Notes: generated by a model from the letters alone, not told the origin. 64,000 nucleotides of DNA from Streptomyces sp. R21 (GCF_041051975.1 NZ_CP163435.1:868001-932000); one strand, 5' to 3'. Counted from the first letter of the stretch, positions 50,926-60,157 are shown. Made by a program: numbers and translations.

Positions 50926-51879
50926 CTATTCGCTCGGGGGCGCGTCGAACAGGGCGCTGACGGACTCGCCGTTGTGAATACGCCGCACGGCCTCGGCCAG
51001 GGCCGGTGCGATGGACAGGATCCGCAGCTTCTCGGTGTGCTCCTCGCGCGGGATCGGCACGGTGTTGGTGCACACGATCTCCAGGACGTCGGGCTGATCG
51101 CTCAGCCGCTTGAGCGCACCGGCCGCGAACAGCCCGTGGGTGCAGGCCACTCGGATCGACCGGGGCCCCAACTCCCGCAGCCGATCCAGGAGTTCCAGGA
51201 CGGTGCTGCCCTTGGCGATCTCGTCGTCGAGCACGATGACATCCCGCCCCGTGACCTCGCCAATGACGGAGTTGATGCTCACCCGGTCGTCCTCGAACCG
51301 CTGCTTGGCGCCCGCGGCGACCTGGGCGCCGATCATCCGGGCGAAGGCGGCCGCCTCCTTGGCGTTGCCGAGGTCCGGCGAGACGACCGTGGTCCGCGAC
51401 AGGTCGTAGCCGCGGAAGTGGGTGGCCAGCTCGCGCAGGGCGTGCAGATGGTCGACCGGCACCGAGAAGAAGCCGTGCACCTGTGGGGAGTGCAGGGTCA
51501 TCGCGAGGACGCGGCTCGCCCCGGCCGCCACCATCAGATCGGCGACCAGCCGTCCGCCGATCGAGATCCGCGGCGCGTCCTTCTTGTCCGAGCGGGCGTA
51601 CGAGTAGTGCGGCATGACCACGGTGATCCGCCCGGCCGACGCGCCCCGGGCCGCGTCGCACATCAGCAGCAGCTCGACCAGATGCTCCTGTACGGGCTTG
51701 ACCAGCGGCTGCACGAGGAACACGTCACGCTCGCGGCAGTTGGCCTGGAGCTGCACCTCCAGGCAGTCGTTGGCGAACCTGCTGACCCGGGTCGGGCTGA
51801 GCGGCACCCCCAGATGGGTGCAGACCTCCGCCGCCAGCTCGGGATGGGCACTACCGCTGAACACGGCGATGTCACGCAC
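50926..51879 (-). CDS. prs: ribose-phosphate pyrophosphokinase (PRPP synthetase) paralogue
   Basis: This 317-residue protein reads RDIAVFSGSAHPELAAEVCTHLGVPLSPTRVSRFANDCLEVQL, with ATP-site HYSYARSDKKDAPRISI, flexible-loop region KQRFEDD, and PRPP-loop VIVLDDEIAKGSTVLELL. The last differs from the canonical VDDxxDTGGT, so it is a divergent member and kinetics may differ. It makes PRPP from ribose-5-phosphate and ATP for nucleotides, His and Trp. GTG 51879 was chosen since GAGGAG precedes it; ATGs at 51894 and 51921 are alternatives. Same strand as tuf, 89 bp before it. Confidence 0.9.
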   Translation of the reverse strand: MRDIAVFSGSAHPELAAEVCTHLGVPLSPTRVSRFANDCLEVQLQANCRERDVFLVQPLVKPVQEHLVELLLMCDAARGASAGRITVVMPHYSYARSDKKDAPRISIGGRLVADLMVAAGASRVLAMTLHSPQVHGFFSVPVDHLHALRELATHFRGYDLSRTTVVSPDLGNAKEAAAFARMIGAQVAAGAKQRFEDDRVSINSVIGEVTGRDVIVLDDEIAKGSTVLELLDRLRELGPRSIRVACTHGLFAAGALKRLSDQPDVLEIVCTNTVPIPREEHTEKLRILSIAPALAEAVRRIHNGESVSALFDAPPSE

Positions 51880-52013
51880 GACGGCTCCTCGCATGATCGC
51901 GACCGGGGATGCGTGGCTCATGCTACTGGGCGCGCCCGGGCGCTCTGACAGCGGAAAACCGGTTGCGGGCGGCCGCCCGGGTCACGGCATGATGAGCGCG
52001 GCCCCGAGCCCCT

Positions 52014-52043
52014 CGATGTCACTCGATGTAACCCGATGTCACT
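52014..52043 (+). repeat. three tandem decamers before the leader ORF
   Basis: CGATGTCACT, CGATGTAACC and CGATGTCACT stand head to tail, one helical turn each, 7 bp before the ribosome site of the leader ORF. This is a good layout for a regulator that binds direct repeats on one DNA face, or for an RNA element in the leader. Confidence 0.8.
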
Positions 52044-52060
52044 CGAACCAGGAGAACCGA

Positions 52061-52174
52061 ATGCGCCGATTCCTCGGAACTTCTCAGCGCCCCCATCGGA
52101 CGACTGTTCTCGAGGACTCGACCACGCATGCACACCCTGAACATCGGAATTCTGGCCCACGTCGACGCCGGTAA
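52061..52174 (+). CDS. 37-codon leader peptide overlapping the Otr(A)-like gene
   Basis: AGGAG at ideal spacing (6 nt) precedes the ATG at 52061. The frame MRRFLGTSQRPHRTTVLEDS... runs over the start codon of the resistance gene at 52128 and stops at 52174. The resistance gene has no comparable ribosome site of its own. Leader peptides control inducible ribosomal-protection and methylase genes (e.g. tet(M), erm), and overlap by a leader frame would fit stalling-based induction. No close homologue is known to me. Confidence 0.55.
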   Translation: MRRFLGTSQRPHRTTVLEDSTTHAHPEHRNSGPRRRR

Positions 52175-54047
52175 GACCAGCCTCACCGAGCGGCTGCTGT
52201 TCGACGGCGGCGCCATCGACCGGCTCGGCAGCGTCGACACGGGTGACACCCGCACCGACGACGGGCGGATCGAGCGGCAGCGCGGCATCACCATCCGCTC
52301 GGCCGTCGCCGCGTTCACCCTCGGCGATGTGCAGATCAACCTGATCGACACCCCGGGGCACTCCGACTTCATCGCCGAGGTCGAGCGCGCCCTGGAGGTC
52401 CTGGACGGTGCGGTGCTGCTGCTGTCCGCCGTGGAGGGCGTCCAGGCGCAGACGCGGGTCCTGATGAAGACCCTGCGGCGGCTCGGCCTGCCCACCCTCG
52501 TCTTCGTCAACAAGATCGACCGGGCGGGGGCGCGGGAGCGAGAGCTCCTCTCCGAGATCGAGCGCCGCCTGACGCCGTACGTCGTCCCGCTGACGGGTGT
52601 GCGCGACATCGGCACTCCGCACGCCCGGGTCGTGCCGCGCGCGCTGGACGAGCCGGCGCTCTCCACGCTCGCCGAGGTCGACGCGGACGTCCTTGCCGCG
52701 GTCGTGGACGGTCCCGCGCCGACGGAGGACCGGCTGCGGGCCGCACTCGCCGCGCGGACCGCCGACGGCTCCGCCCACCCGGTCTTCTTCGGGTCGGCGC
52801 TGGGCGGCCAGGGAGTCCCCGAACTCGTCGCGGGGCTGGTCCGGCTGGCTTCCGGCGCAGCGGAGGTGGCGGAGGTGAGCGAACCGGCGCCCGCCGGCCC
52901 CACGACGGACGGCTCCCCGGTCCCACCGCGCGGCACGGTCTTCGCCGTCCGCCCGGGACCGGGCGGCGAGCGGACCGCGTATCTGCGGCTGTACGACGGT
53001 GAAGTGACGCGACGTCAGCGGCTGAGCTTCGTCCGGCGCGAGGCCGACGGGCGCACCGTCCGGGTGTCCGGGCGGGCGATGGACCTCGACGTGGTCGGAC
53101 GGCCCGGGGCGGCTTCGCTGACCACGGGCAACATCGCCGCGCTGCGCGGTGTCGCCGGGATCCGTGTAGGCGACCGGCTCGGCGAAGTCACCGGCCGTGC
53201 GCCGCAGTTCGCCGCGCCGACTTTGGAGACCCTGGTGCGGGCCCGGCGCGCCGAGCAGGCGGCGGCGCTGCGCTCCGCGCTGCTCACCCTCGCCGACCAG
53301 GACCCGCTGCTGCACGCCCGGCCCACCGCGTCCGGCGGCACCTCGCTGCTTCTGTACGGGGAGGTGCAGAAGGAGGTCCTCGCGGCCACTCTGGCGCAGG
53401 ATTTCGGCATCGAGGCCGACTTCGAACCGAGCCGCGTCCGGTTTCTGGAGCGACCGAGCGGTATCGGTGAGGCGGTCGAGGAGATCCAGCGGCACGGGCA
53501 CACGGGGTTCTGGGCGACGGTGGGACTGCGGGTCGAGCCGGGACCGGTCGGCTCCGGCACGGTGTTCGGGTACGAGACCGAACTCGGCGCCCTGCCCCGG
53601 GCGTTCCACCAGGCGATCGAGGACACGGTGCACGCGTCCCTGCTCGACGGGCTGCACGGCTGGGCGGTGACGGACTGCCGGGTCACGCTCGTCCGCTCGG
53701 GCTATGTCGGACCGCTGAGCACGGCCGCCGACTTCCGCGGGCTCACTCCGCTCGTGCTGCGGCGCGCTCTGGAGGGGGCGGGGACGCTCGTGTACGAGCC
53801 GTCCCACGCCTTCGAGGTGGAGCTTCCGCTCGACGCGCTGTCCCCGGTGACCGCCCAACTCGCCGTGCGGGGAGCGGAGTTCCGGGAGACGACGGGAGGA
53901 CGTACGGCCTGGACGGTGACCGGGGAGATTCCGGCCCGGCAGGTGCGGGAGGTCGAACTGCGGCTGCCGGGGCTGACCCGCGGGGAGGGCGTGTGGTGGT
54001 CGCGCCCGTCGGGCGACCGCGCCGTGCGGGCGCCGCACGCGCGCTGA
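52128..54047 (+). CDS. otrA: Otr(A)/Tet(M)-type ribosomal-protection GTPase
   Basis: This 639-residue EF-G-like protein has G1 AHVDAGKT (10-17), [16 protein letters not shown]3 LIDTPGHSDF and G4 FVNKID. The domain 4/5 region has GFWATVGLRVEPG, AIEDTVHASLLDGLHGWAVTDCRVTL and LTRGEGVWWSRPSGDR. It matches Otr(A) of S. rimosus along its whole length, with the shortened G-domain of ribosomal-protection proteins rather than true EF-G. It should release tetracyclines from the A site. It is divergent from the PRPP-synthetase gene, and is preceded by decamer repeats and a leader ORF, suggesting inducible expression. Confidence 0.94.
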   Translation: MHTLNIGILAHVDAGKTSLTERLLFDGGAIDRLGSVDTGDTRTDDGRIERQRGITIRSAVAAFTLGDVQINLIDTPGHSDFIAEVERALEVLDGAVLLLSAVEGVQAQTRVLMKTLRRLGLPTLVFVNKIDRAGARERELLSEIERRLTPYVVPLTGVRDIGTPHARVVPRALDEPALSTLAEVDADVLAAVVDGPAPTEDRLRAALAARTADGSAHPVFFGSALGGQGVPELVAGLVRLASGAAEVAEVSEPAPAGPTTDGSPVPPRGTVFAVRPGPGGERTAYLRLYDGEVTRRQRLSFVRREADGRTVRVSGRAMDLDVVGRPGAASLTTGNIAALRGVAGIRVGDRLGEVTGRAPQFAAPTLETLVRARRAEQAAALRSALLTLADQDPLLHARPTASGGTSLLLYGEVQKEVLAATLAQDFGIEADFEPSRVRFLERPSGIGEAVEEIQRHGHTGFWATVGLRVEPGPVGSGTVFGYETELGALPRAFHQAIEDTVHASLLDGLHGWAVTDCRVTLVRSGYVGPLSTAADFRGLTPLVLRRALEGAGTLVYEPSHAFEVELPLDALSPVTAQLAVRGAEFRETTGGRTAWTVTGEIPARQVREVELRLPGLTRGEGVWWSRPSGDRAVRAPHAR

Positions 54048-54138
54048 CGCGCCCCGGGGCGGTCCATGAATTGTCAACCGATCTGCCTGGCACGGGAATT
54101 GGGGGGCACTCGGGCGGCAGGAAGGGAGGACCGTCGAC

Positions 54139-54789
54139 ATGACGACGTCCATCAAGCGCGTGCCCGGCTGGGCCAAGGTTCTCAGTGCCGTCGCACTGGT
54201 GCTCGTAGTGATCTTCGCCGGACTGCGGCTGGCCTTTGACGTGGGTCTGCACGATGTGTTCGGCGAGGACACGCACGACCGCTCGGGTCCCGCGCTCCTC
54301 AAGTCGATCCAGGACATGAGCCGTTACGACGCCGCTTCGGGCAACTTCCAGGTGGTGGTGGATCTGGAGAAGGACGCGAAGTACCTGCCGGACGCGATCC
54401 GCGGCAGCCGCACGCTGTACGTGGGGGCGGGCACGGTCGAGGCATACGTGGACCTGGGCACTCTCGGCGACAAGGACGTGACGGTCAACGACGACCGCAC
54501 GTCGGCCACGCTGCGGCTGCCGCACGCGACGCTCGGCAGGCCCGCGCTGGACCCGGACCATTCGTACGCCGTCTCCAAGCAGCGGGGGCTCCTCAACCGG
54601 CTCGGCGATCTCTTCTCCGACAACCCGAACGACGAGCGGGCCGTGCAGCGCCTCGCCGCCCGGCACATCGGCGAGGCCGCGAAGGACAGCCGGCTCACCT
54701 CGCGCGCCGAGGTGAACACCACCGGCATGCTCCAGGGGCTGCTGCGCTCCCTCGGCTTCAAGGAGGTGAACGTGACCTACGGCGCGTGA
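54139..54789 (+). CDS. DUF4230 membrane-anchored protein
   Basis: This 216-residue protein has one N-terminal span (AKVLSAVALVLVVIFAGLRLAF, about residues 12-33) and a beta-rich outside domain. That domain reads GPALLKSIQDMSRYDAASGNFQVVVDLEKDAKYLPDAIRGSRTLYVGAGTVEAYVDLGTLGDKDVTVNDDRTSATLRLPHATL, the DUF4230 signature. Function is not established. AAGGGAGGA precedes the ATG. Convergent with the antiporter operon 16 bp away. Confidence 0.93.
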   Translation: MTTSIKRVPGWAKVLSAVALVLVVIFAGLRLAFDVGLHDVFGEDTHDRSGPALLKSIQDMSRYDAASGNFQVVVDLEKDAKYLPDAIRGSRTLYVGAGTVEAYVDLGTLGDKDVTVNDDRTSATLRLPHATLGRPALDPDHSYAVSKQRGLLNRLGDLFSDNPNDERAVQRLAARHIGEAAKDSRLTSRAEVNTTGMLQGLLRSLGFKEVNVTYGA

Positions 54790-54805
54790 GCGCGGACACC
54801 ACGGC

Positions 54806-56566
54806 TCAGCTGCTGATGATTCCCGGCAGGGCCAGCGCCCCCAATACGGTCGCGCCCACCAGCAGCCATGCCACGTAGTCCCCGATGTGCCCGGACTGCA
54901 GGCGTCGTAGCGCTCCGGTCCAAGGCCGCTCCCTCAGCAGTTCCGGCCGGGCGACGGCGAGCGCCGCGAGGCCCCCGGCCAGCAGCGCCGACAGCAGGCC
55001 GAGGAGTACGCCGGCGAGGGTCCAGTGGGGTGAGGTGATCGCCCCGCCGGACCCGGCCTCGCTCACGGCGTGGCCCACCGCGGAGGCGAACCCCGGCACC
55101 GTGCCGGCGGCGAGCGACGCGGCGAGCAGCAGGGCGGGCACCGCGGTCATGGTGTCCGGCACCCGTTTCAGCCGGTGCCGGGTCTCGGGCTCCTCCTCGG
55201 TGCCGGTCGTCTCGTACGAGGAGTCCTCGGGCGGCGTCGGGCCGAGCCCGAAGAACACGCGTGCGGCGACGCGCAGCACGGCGCCCCCGGTGACCGCGGA
55301 CACAACGACGAACAGCACGGTGAGGAGCCCGCCGAGCGCCTCCTCGCTGACCGCCTTGCCGAGCCCGGTGCCGAAGGGCGGCAGCCCGGCCAGGGCGAGC
55401 CCGCCGGCGACGAACAGGGCGGCGACTCCGCGCAGCGGCCGGGCGCGCCCGTGCAGCACGTGCTCGTCGACCGAGCCGTACCGGTCCAGCAGGATGCCGG
55501 TGCAGGCGAACAGGGCGGCCTTCACGCCGGCGTGGCCCAGGATGTAGAGGGCGACTCCGTCGTCCGCCTCGGGTGTGAGCGAGCCGATGCCGATCACGAA
55601 CAGCCCCATGTGGGCGACCGTCGAGTACGCCAGCAGCCGCTTCACATGCCGCTGGTACCAGCACAGGACGGCACCGACCACGGCGGTGACGACGCCGAGG
55701 ACCAGCAGTGCCCGCTCCAGGTCGGCGGCCGGGATCCCGCCGGGCCCGGAGAAGACGGTGCCGTACATCCGCCAGACGCCGTACGCGCCGAGTTCCACCA
55801 TCACCCCGGACATCAGCAGGCACACCGGTGTCGGTGCGACCGCGTGCGCGTCCGGCAGCCAGAAGTGGAAGGGCACGGCCGCGGCCTTCACCAGCAGGCC
55901 GGTCATGACGAGGACGAAGGCCGCGAGGGTGAGGGCGTCGGGCCCGCCGTGCGCGTCCAGACCCCGCCCGATCTGGGTCAGGGTGAGTTCGCCGGTGCGC
56001 GCGTACAGCAGTGCGATGCCCATCAGCATGGCGTACGCGCCGAGCGAGTTGACGACGCCGAAGGTCAACGCACCCTGTACGGCCTTGGGTTCCTCGACCC
56101 GGTGGCCCGTCAGGGCGTAGGCGACGACGCTCATCAGCTCGAAGAAGACGAACGCGTCGAAGAGGTCTCCGGCGATCGCGAAGCCGCACATGCCGCCCTG
56201 GAAGAGCAGCATCAGGGCGGGGAAGGAGCCCGCGTGGCGGCGCGGCGGTTCGTCGAAGTAGTGCCAGGAGTACGCGAGTGCCGCCAGCGTCAGCAGTGAG
56301 GCGAGCGCGGACATGCCGAGGCCCGGGCCGTTGCCGACCAGGACGATGCCGACGCTCTCGCCGTTCTTGGGGGTCCATCCGCCCACCCACTCGACGAAGG
56401 GCGGCGAGGAGTTCAGCAGCAGGACGATCGAGAGGGCCGCCGTACCGGCGGAGACGGCGCAGCCGATCGTCTCGGCGGCGGCGCGCGGCAGCCGACGTCC
56501 TGCCGCGGTCAGGAGTCCGGCTCCGAGCAGCGGGACGGCGACAAGCAGCGGCAGCAGGTGGTTCAT
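54806..56566 (-). CDS. mnhD: Mrp/Mnh antiporter subunit D (NuoM/N-like)
   Basis: This 586-residue polytopic protein (about 14-15 spans) of the proton-pumping complex-I antiporter family has [24 protein letters not shown] (conserved Glu), [41 protein letters not shown] ([13 protein letters not shown] motif) and [21 protein letters not shown]. It is the ion/proton-translocating core of the Mrp complex. It overlaps mnhC by 1 bp (TGATG). Last gene of the operon. The frame is open upstream of 56566, but that part is a different gene's shadow. Confidence 0.95.
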   Translation of the reverse strand: MNHLLPLLVAVPLLGAGLLTAAGRRLPRAAAETIGCAVSAGTAALSIVLLLNSSPPFVEWVGGWTPKNGESVGIVLVGNGPGLGMSALASLLTLAALAYSWHYFDEPPRRHAGSFPALMLLFQGGMCGFAIAGDLFDAFVFFELMSVVAYALTGHRVEEPKAVQGALTFGVVNSLGAYAMLMGIALLYARTGELTLTQIGRGLDAHGGPDALTLAAFVLVMTGLLVKAAAVPFHFWLPDAHAVAPTPVCLLMSGVMVELGAYGVWRMYGTVFSGPGGIPAADLERALLVLGVVTAVVGAVLCWYQRHVKRLLAYSTVAHMGLFVIGIGSLTPEADDGVALYILGHAGVKAALFACTGILLDRYGSVDEHVLHGRARPLRGVAALFVAGGLALAGLPPFGTGLGKAVSEEALGGLLTVLFVVVSAVTGGAVLRVAARVFFGLGPTPPEDSSYETTGTEEEPETRHRLKRVPDTMTAVPALLLAASLAAGTVPGFASAVGHAVSEAGSGGAITSPHWTLAGVLLGLLSALLAGGLAALAVARPELLRERPWTGALRRLQSGHIGDYVAWLLVGATVLGALALPGIISS

Positions 56567-56913
56567 CAACCGCGCAGCTCCGAGAGTTCGTCGGGGTCGA
56601 CCGTGCCGTGCCGCTTGGAGACCTGCATGACGAGCGCGAGCAGCAGCGCGGTGACGGTGGCGCCCACGACCACGTCGGTCAGGGCGAGCGCCTGCACGAC
56701 CGGGTCCACCACGGGCCGCGAGCCGGGTTTGATGTCGGAGTAGACGGGCGCGGTGGCGCCGTCGCGGTAGCCGACGGCCAGCAGCAGGACGTAGGTGGCG
56801 GACTGGCACACGGCCAGGCAGCCGACGGCGTGGATCAGGTTGCGGCTGGTGGCCAGGCCGTAGCAGCCGACCAGGAAGATCCACGCGGCGACGAGATAGG
56901 GCAGTACCGACAT
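56566..56913 (-). CDS. mnhC: Mrp/Mnh antiporter subunit C (NuoK-like)
   Basis: This 115-residue protein has three spans: [43 protein letters not shown], then [34 protein letters not shown]. This is the NuoK/MnhC fold, with its conserved TDVVVGxxVxALLLAL. ATG 56913 is used because it gives the same TGATG junction to the upstream gene as the downstream one; a GTG one codon earlier is possible. Confidence 0.95.
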   Translation of the reverse strand: MSVLPYLVAAWIFLVGCYGLATSRNLIHAVGCLAVCQSATYVLLLAVGYRDGATAPVYSDIKPGSRPVVDPVVQALALTDVVVGATVTALLLALVMQVSKRHGTVDPDELSELRG

Positions 56914-57653
56914 CACTTCGCGCTCCCTTCGTCGATCTCGACCGCCTGGTCCAGGAAGCGGGCGAGCAGCACGACGACGGCGCAGGCGACCTCCATGCCG
57001 ATGGCCGCGTTGAGCAGCGGGACGGTGCCGCCCGAGGACAGGGTGTTGAACGTGCCGTACGGCAGCAGTGTGTTGGCGAGGAACGCGGTGCCGGCCAGCA
57101 CGCCCGCGAGGCCCGTGACGAGGTAGGCGGATGCCGCGATCGCGTCACCGGCCTCGTACAGGCCGAGTGGCCTCATCCGTTCCAGGGCGCGGTAGTCGGC
57201 GCCGAGGTAGAGCAGGTGCAGGGCGGTCGCGGCGATCACGCCGCCCTGGAAGCCGCCGCCGGGGCTGAGCTGCCCGTGGGCGATGACGTACAGGCCGGTG
57301 AGGAGGGCGACGGGCAGGACGATCAGCGCGTAGCGGCGGACGGTCGGGGCGACGTCCTCGGGTTCTGGTGCGCCGCGCCGTTCGTCGCGGGTCTGGCGCA
57401 GCAGCACGACCGTGCCGAGGACCGAGGCGAAGAGGATCGCCATCTCGCCGAGGGTGTTGAAGGCTCGCTGGTCGAAGTTGACGGACGAGATGACATTGGC
57501 GGTGTGCCGGGTGAGGGAGGCGTGGACCGCCCGGGCGCCGTACGGGTGCCGGTCGCCGCCGAAGCCGGGCAGCCGCAGGCAGGCGCCGACGAGGAGCGCC
57601 GCGAGGCCCGCGCCGCCCAGGGCCACCAGCCACAGCCGTACGCGCCGGGTCAT
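56913..57653 (-). CDS. Mrp/Mnh antiporter subunit B with fused MbhE/MnhA-tail segment
   Basis: This 246-residue protein is in two parts. The first (residues about 1-90) has [35 protein letters not shown], which matches the end of MnhA (or MbhE). The second is Mnh[48 protein letters not shown] and [30 protein letters not shown]. Thus MnhA is represented only by its C-terminal end. It overlaps its neighbours by 4 bp upstream and 1 bp downstream. Confidence 0.92.
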   Translation of the reverse strand: MTRRVRLWLVALGGAGLAALLVGACLRLPGFGGDRHPYGARAVHASLTRHTANVISSVNFDQRAFNTLGEMAILFASVLGTVVLLRQTRDERRGAPEPEDVAPTVRRYALIVLPVALLTGLYVIAHGQLSPGGGFQGGVIAATALHLLYLGADYRALERMRPLGLYEAGDAIAASAYLVTGLAGVLAGTAFLANTLLPYGTFNTLSSGGTVPLLNAAIGMEVACAVVVLLARFLDQAVEIDEGSAK

Positions 57654-57910
57654 CGCGACTCCCGCTTGCGCTGCCGGCGCCGTCTGACCTTGCGCACCGA
57701 GAGCAGGAGCAGCAGCGGGGTCAGCGCGGAGCCGACGGCGAGCTGTGAGAGGGCCACGTCGGGGGCCTGGAGCACGGTGAACAGGACGGCCAGGACCGTG
57801 CCGAGGACGGCCAGCACAAGGGCCTGGCGTTCGGGGTCGCGCACCGCGACGGCCGCGGTCGCCGAGGCGGCGACCAGCAGCAGGGCGACAACGATCAACG
57901 GGTCATCCAT
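57650..57910 (-). CDS. DUF4040/MbhD-like antiporter subunit
   Basis: This 86-residue protein has three hydrophobic segments and matches the DUF4040 (MbhD) family: VALLLVAASATAAVAVRDPERQALVLAVLGTVLAVLFTVLQAPDVALSQLAVGSALTPLLLLLSVRKVRRRRQRKR. The motif xAPDVALxxxxVGxxLxxxL is the diagnostic part and corresponds to the middle of MnhA. It overlaps the next gene by 4 bp and the previous one by 8 bp. Confidence 0.9.
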   Translation of the reverse strand: MDDPLIVVALLLVAASATAAVAVRDPERQALVLAVLGTVLAVLFTVLQAPDVALSQLAVGSALTPLLLLLSVRKVRRRRQRKRESR

Positions 57911-58355
57911 GGCCCCTCCTCGCGAACCCGCCGGACAGGGCCCGGGACGCGACGACGTTCCCGCCGATCAGCAGGGCACCGATCACCAGGAGTTTCACCA
58001 TCGCCCGGCTCGGGCCGGCGGCCGCGCACAGGGCCAGCACGACCACCGCGCCGAGCCCGGCGGTCGTGTAGGTGAGGGCCCGGGCGCGCGGTGGGTCCTT
58101 GGCCAGGTCCTCGGCGAGCAGCCGGGCGAAGACGAGGGTGCTGACGGGGCCGAGGAGGGCGAGGATCAGGGCGAGATCGACGTACGACGGACGGTCGTAG
58201 CCCTGGGAGAGCAGCAGCAGGCCGGGGCAGGCCAGGGCCGTGGAGAGGTTCTGGGCGACGACCCGGCGGCGCAGCGGTCCGGTGGCCACGCCCCACACCG
58301 TGGCTCCGACACCTCCGGCGAACACGGCGGTCGCCGCGACGGTCCAGGCGTTCAC
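57903..58355 (-). CDS. MnhF-like subunit with MnhG-like C-terminal extension
   Basis: This 150-residue protein reads GPLRRRVVAQNLSTALACPGLLLLSQGYDRPSYVDLALILALLGPVSTLVFARLL (MnhF fold). The second part, with RAMVKLLVIGALLIGGNVVASRALSGG, resembles the end of MnhG. The start is GTG 58355, overlapping the previous gene by 4 bp. A fused F-G subunit would explain why no separate mnhG is present. The match of the second half is weaker and needs profile comparison. Confidence 0.85.
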   Translation of the reverse strand: MNAWTVAATAVFAGGVGATVWGVATGPLRRRVVAQNLSTALACPGLLLLSQGYDRPSYVDLALILALLGPVSTLVFARLLAEDLAKDPPRARALTYTTAGLGAVVVLALCAAAGPSRAMVKLLVIGALLIGGNVVASRALSGGFARRGHG

Positions 58356-58534
58356 CGACCGCTCACCGCCCGCCGCGCGGCCCGGGCCGCGAGCGCCGCG
58401 ACCAGGGCGGCGCCGCCTCCGACGGCGAGTTCCAGGGTGTCGACCGTGCTGATGAACACCAGCCACAGCGCACCGAGACCGGCCCACCAGGCGAGGACTT
58501 CGAGCACGGCCCGGGGCATCGTACGTCGGTTCAT
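58352..58534 (-). CDS. short MnhE-like subunit
   Basis: This 60-residue protein has two spans: VLEVLAWWAGLGALWLVFISTVDTLELAVGGGAALVAALAARAARRAVSG. The WWxxLxxLWLVxxSxxxxxELxxG pattern fits the N-terminal part of MnhE, which is usually about 160 aa, so the soluble part is missing. GGAGGT precedes the ATG at good spacing. First gene of the operon. Confidence 0.85.
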   Translation of the reverse strand: MNRRTMPRAVLEVLAWWAGLGALWLVFISTVDTLELAVGGGAALVAALAARAARRAVSGR

Positions 58535-58775
58535 ACGCCACCTCCGGGGACGTTGCCCGCCACGTCGGCCGAGCTCTTCCAACCGATTTGAGCCGAATTT
58601 CTGTTCCGTCATCCAAGCACCGCACCGGCCCCTCGGGTCGGCGGCGCGCGACGGGCCGCTGCCGGAGTGCCCCGGGGGCGCAAAGGGAAACCGAAGGGCT
58701 CGCCACCGGCGCGTCGGCGCAACCGCGTCGCCGGTGGCGCGCGGCTCCGCATCGTCGCCGCGGATTCGGGTAACC

Positions 58776-58792
58776 GCCTTGATAGTCAAGGC
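58776..58792. promoter_or_regulatory. perfect GCCTTGA-TAG-TCAAGGC palindrome before the VanZ gene
   Basis: A 7-3-7 inverted repeat 22 bp upstream of the VanZ-family start and about 240 bp from the antiporter operon start. It fits an operator. The CCTTGA/TCAAGG arms are also the outer arms of the repeat at 24833-24858. Confidence 0.65.
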
Positions 58793-58813
58793 AGTTGAAA
58801 CCTGGAGGATCGC

Positions 58814-59377
58814 ATGGTCCGTACCGTGCTGCGCACGCGTACCGCGAAATCCGGTCGCCGGCCGGAAGCACCGCCTCCGGCACGAAGGACGCTCCCGCTC
58901 CCCGCACGACTGCTGATCATGCTGTTGGCCTTCACCGCCATGGTCGCGTTCGCGGTGGCGCTGGCCCGGCTCACGCTCCAGCCGTCCCCGGCGTCCGTGT
59001 CACTGATCCACAGCAACCTGCGGCCTGGCCGCTCCCTGCATGCCTATCTCGCCCAGCCCGCGCTGCGCGACGCCGTCAAACAGGTCGGCGGGAACCTGCT
59101 GCTCGGCGTGCCCTTCGGGGTGCTGCTGCCCGTCCTCGCACCCCGGGCCCGTGGGGTGCTGCGGGTCCTGGCGCTCACGGCCGCGGTGATGCTGCTGGTC
59201 GAACTGGTCCAGGGGGCACTGATCACCGGGCGCGCCTTCGACATCGACGACGTCCTCCTGAACACCGCCGGGGCGCTCGTGGGCTACCTGCTGCTGGGCC
59301 GGCGGCTCGGGCGGGCCGTGCATCCACGCACGTCACGCCGGGCGCGGGCACGGGCGCGGAAGGAGGCGACGGACTGA
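58814..59377 (+). CDS. VanZ-family membrane protein
   Basis: This 187-residue protein has about four spans: LLIMLLAFTAMVAFAVALARLTLQP, then GGNLLLGVPFGVLLPVLAPRARGVLRVLALTAAVMLLVELVQGALITGRAFDIDDVLLNTAGALVGYLLLGRRL. GNxLLxxPxG and ExxQxxxxxRxFDxDDxxxNTxGxxxG are the VanZ signature. VanZ-like proteins reduce teicoplanin binding in enterococci; in Streptomyces the role is unknown. GGAGGA lies before the ATG. A perfect palindrome stands 22 bp upstream. Confidence 0.93.
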   Translation: MVRTVLRTRTAKSGRRPEAPPPARRTLPLPARLLIMLLAFTAMVAFAVALARLTLQPSPASVSLIHSNLRPGRSLHAYLAQPALRDAVKQVGGNLLLGVPFGVLLPVLAPRARGVLRVLALTAAVMLLVELVQGALITGRAFDIDDVLLNTAGALVGYLLLGRRLGRAVHPRTSRRARARARKEATD

Positions 59378-59482
59378 CGGAGATCGCTCCCGCCCTCTCG
59401 GACCGCTCGTCCGAGGAGGCATCCGGACCGCCTTCGCATGATGCTGGATGGAGGGATCGCCCGCCGATGAGGGGATCGCTCA

Positions 59483-60157
59483 GTGGGGACAGCAGGCCAG
59501 GCGGCCTTGACGGTGATCGCCGTCGACCCGACCAACGGCGCCTCGGTGCTCGCGGCGTTCGGCGCGCTGGGCGTGCTCGTGGTGATCTTCGCCGAGTCCG
59601 GCCTGCTGGTGGTCGGCTTCTTCCTGCCCGGTGACACGTTGCTGATCCCGGCCGGGGTGCTGTGTGCGGGAAGCGGCCACCAGCCACCGCAGCTGGTGCT
59701 CTGGCAGGTGCTGATGTGCGCGGCCGTCGGGGCCACGGCCGGGGCGCAGGTGGGCTTCCTCATCGGTCGGCGGGGTGGACGGGCGCTCCTCACCCGCACC
59801 TCCAACCAGCGGCTGAAACGGGGCGCGGCGCGGGCCGAGGAGCTGCTGGCCCGGTACGGCCACGGCAAGGCGCTCGTGCTGGGCCGCTTCGTACCGGTGC
59901 TGCGGACGGTGCTGCACCCGGCGGCCGGGGCCCTCGGGGTACCCGGGCGCGCCTTCACCCTCTGGCAGGTGGTCGGCGGTCTGCTCTGGACGCAGAGTCT
60001 CATCCTGGCCGGGTACGCCCTGGGGTCGTCGGTGCCCCATCTGGACCGCTACCTGCTGCCGCTGGTCGCGGCGGTCGTCGTGGTCTCGCTGCTGCCGCTG
60101 GTGACGGAGATACGGCGGTCCCGGCGCAGTCGGCGGCCGTCGTCCGGGGCACCCTGA
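59483..60157 (+). CDS. DedA/SNARE-associated family membrane protein
   Basis: This 224-residue protein has FAESGLLVVGFFLPGDTLLIPAGVL (first membrane re-entrant part with the conserved FxPGD), QVGFLIGRRGGRAL, and RYGHGKALVLGRFVPVLRTVLHPAAGALGVPGRAF (second half with GRFxPxxRT). DedA proteins flip or transport undecaprenyl-phosphate or phospholipids and depend on the proton gradient. The start is GTG 59483, 8 nt after GAGGGG. Its last 109 bp overlap the 3' end of the opposite-strand glycosyltransferase gene. Confidence 0.95.
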   Translation: MGTAGQAALTVIAVDPTNGASVLAAFGALGVLVVIFAESGLLVVGFFLPGDTLLIPAGVLCAGSGHQPPQLVLWQVLMCAAVGATAGAQVGFLIGRRGGRALLTRTSNQRLKRGAARAEELLARYGHGKALVLGRFVPVLRTVLHPAAGALGVPGRAFTLWQVVGGLLWTQSLILAGYALGSSVPHLDRYLLPLVAAVVVVSLLPLVTEIRRSRRSRRPSSGAP

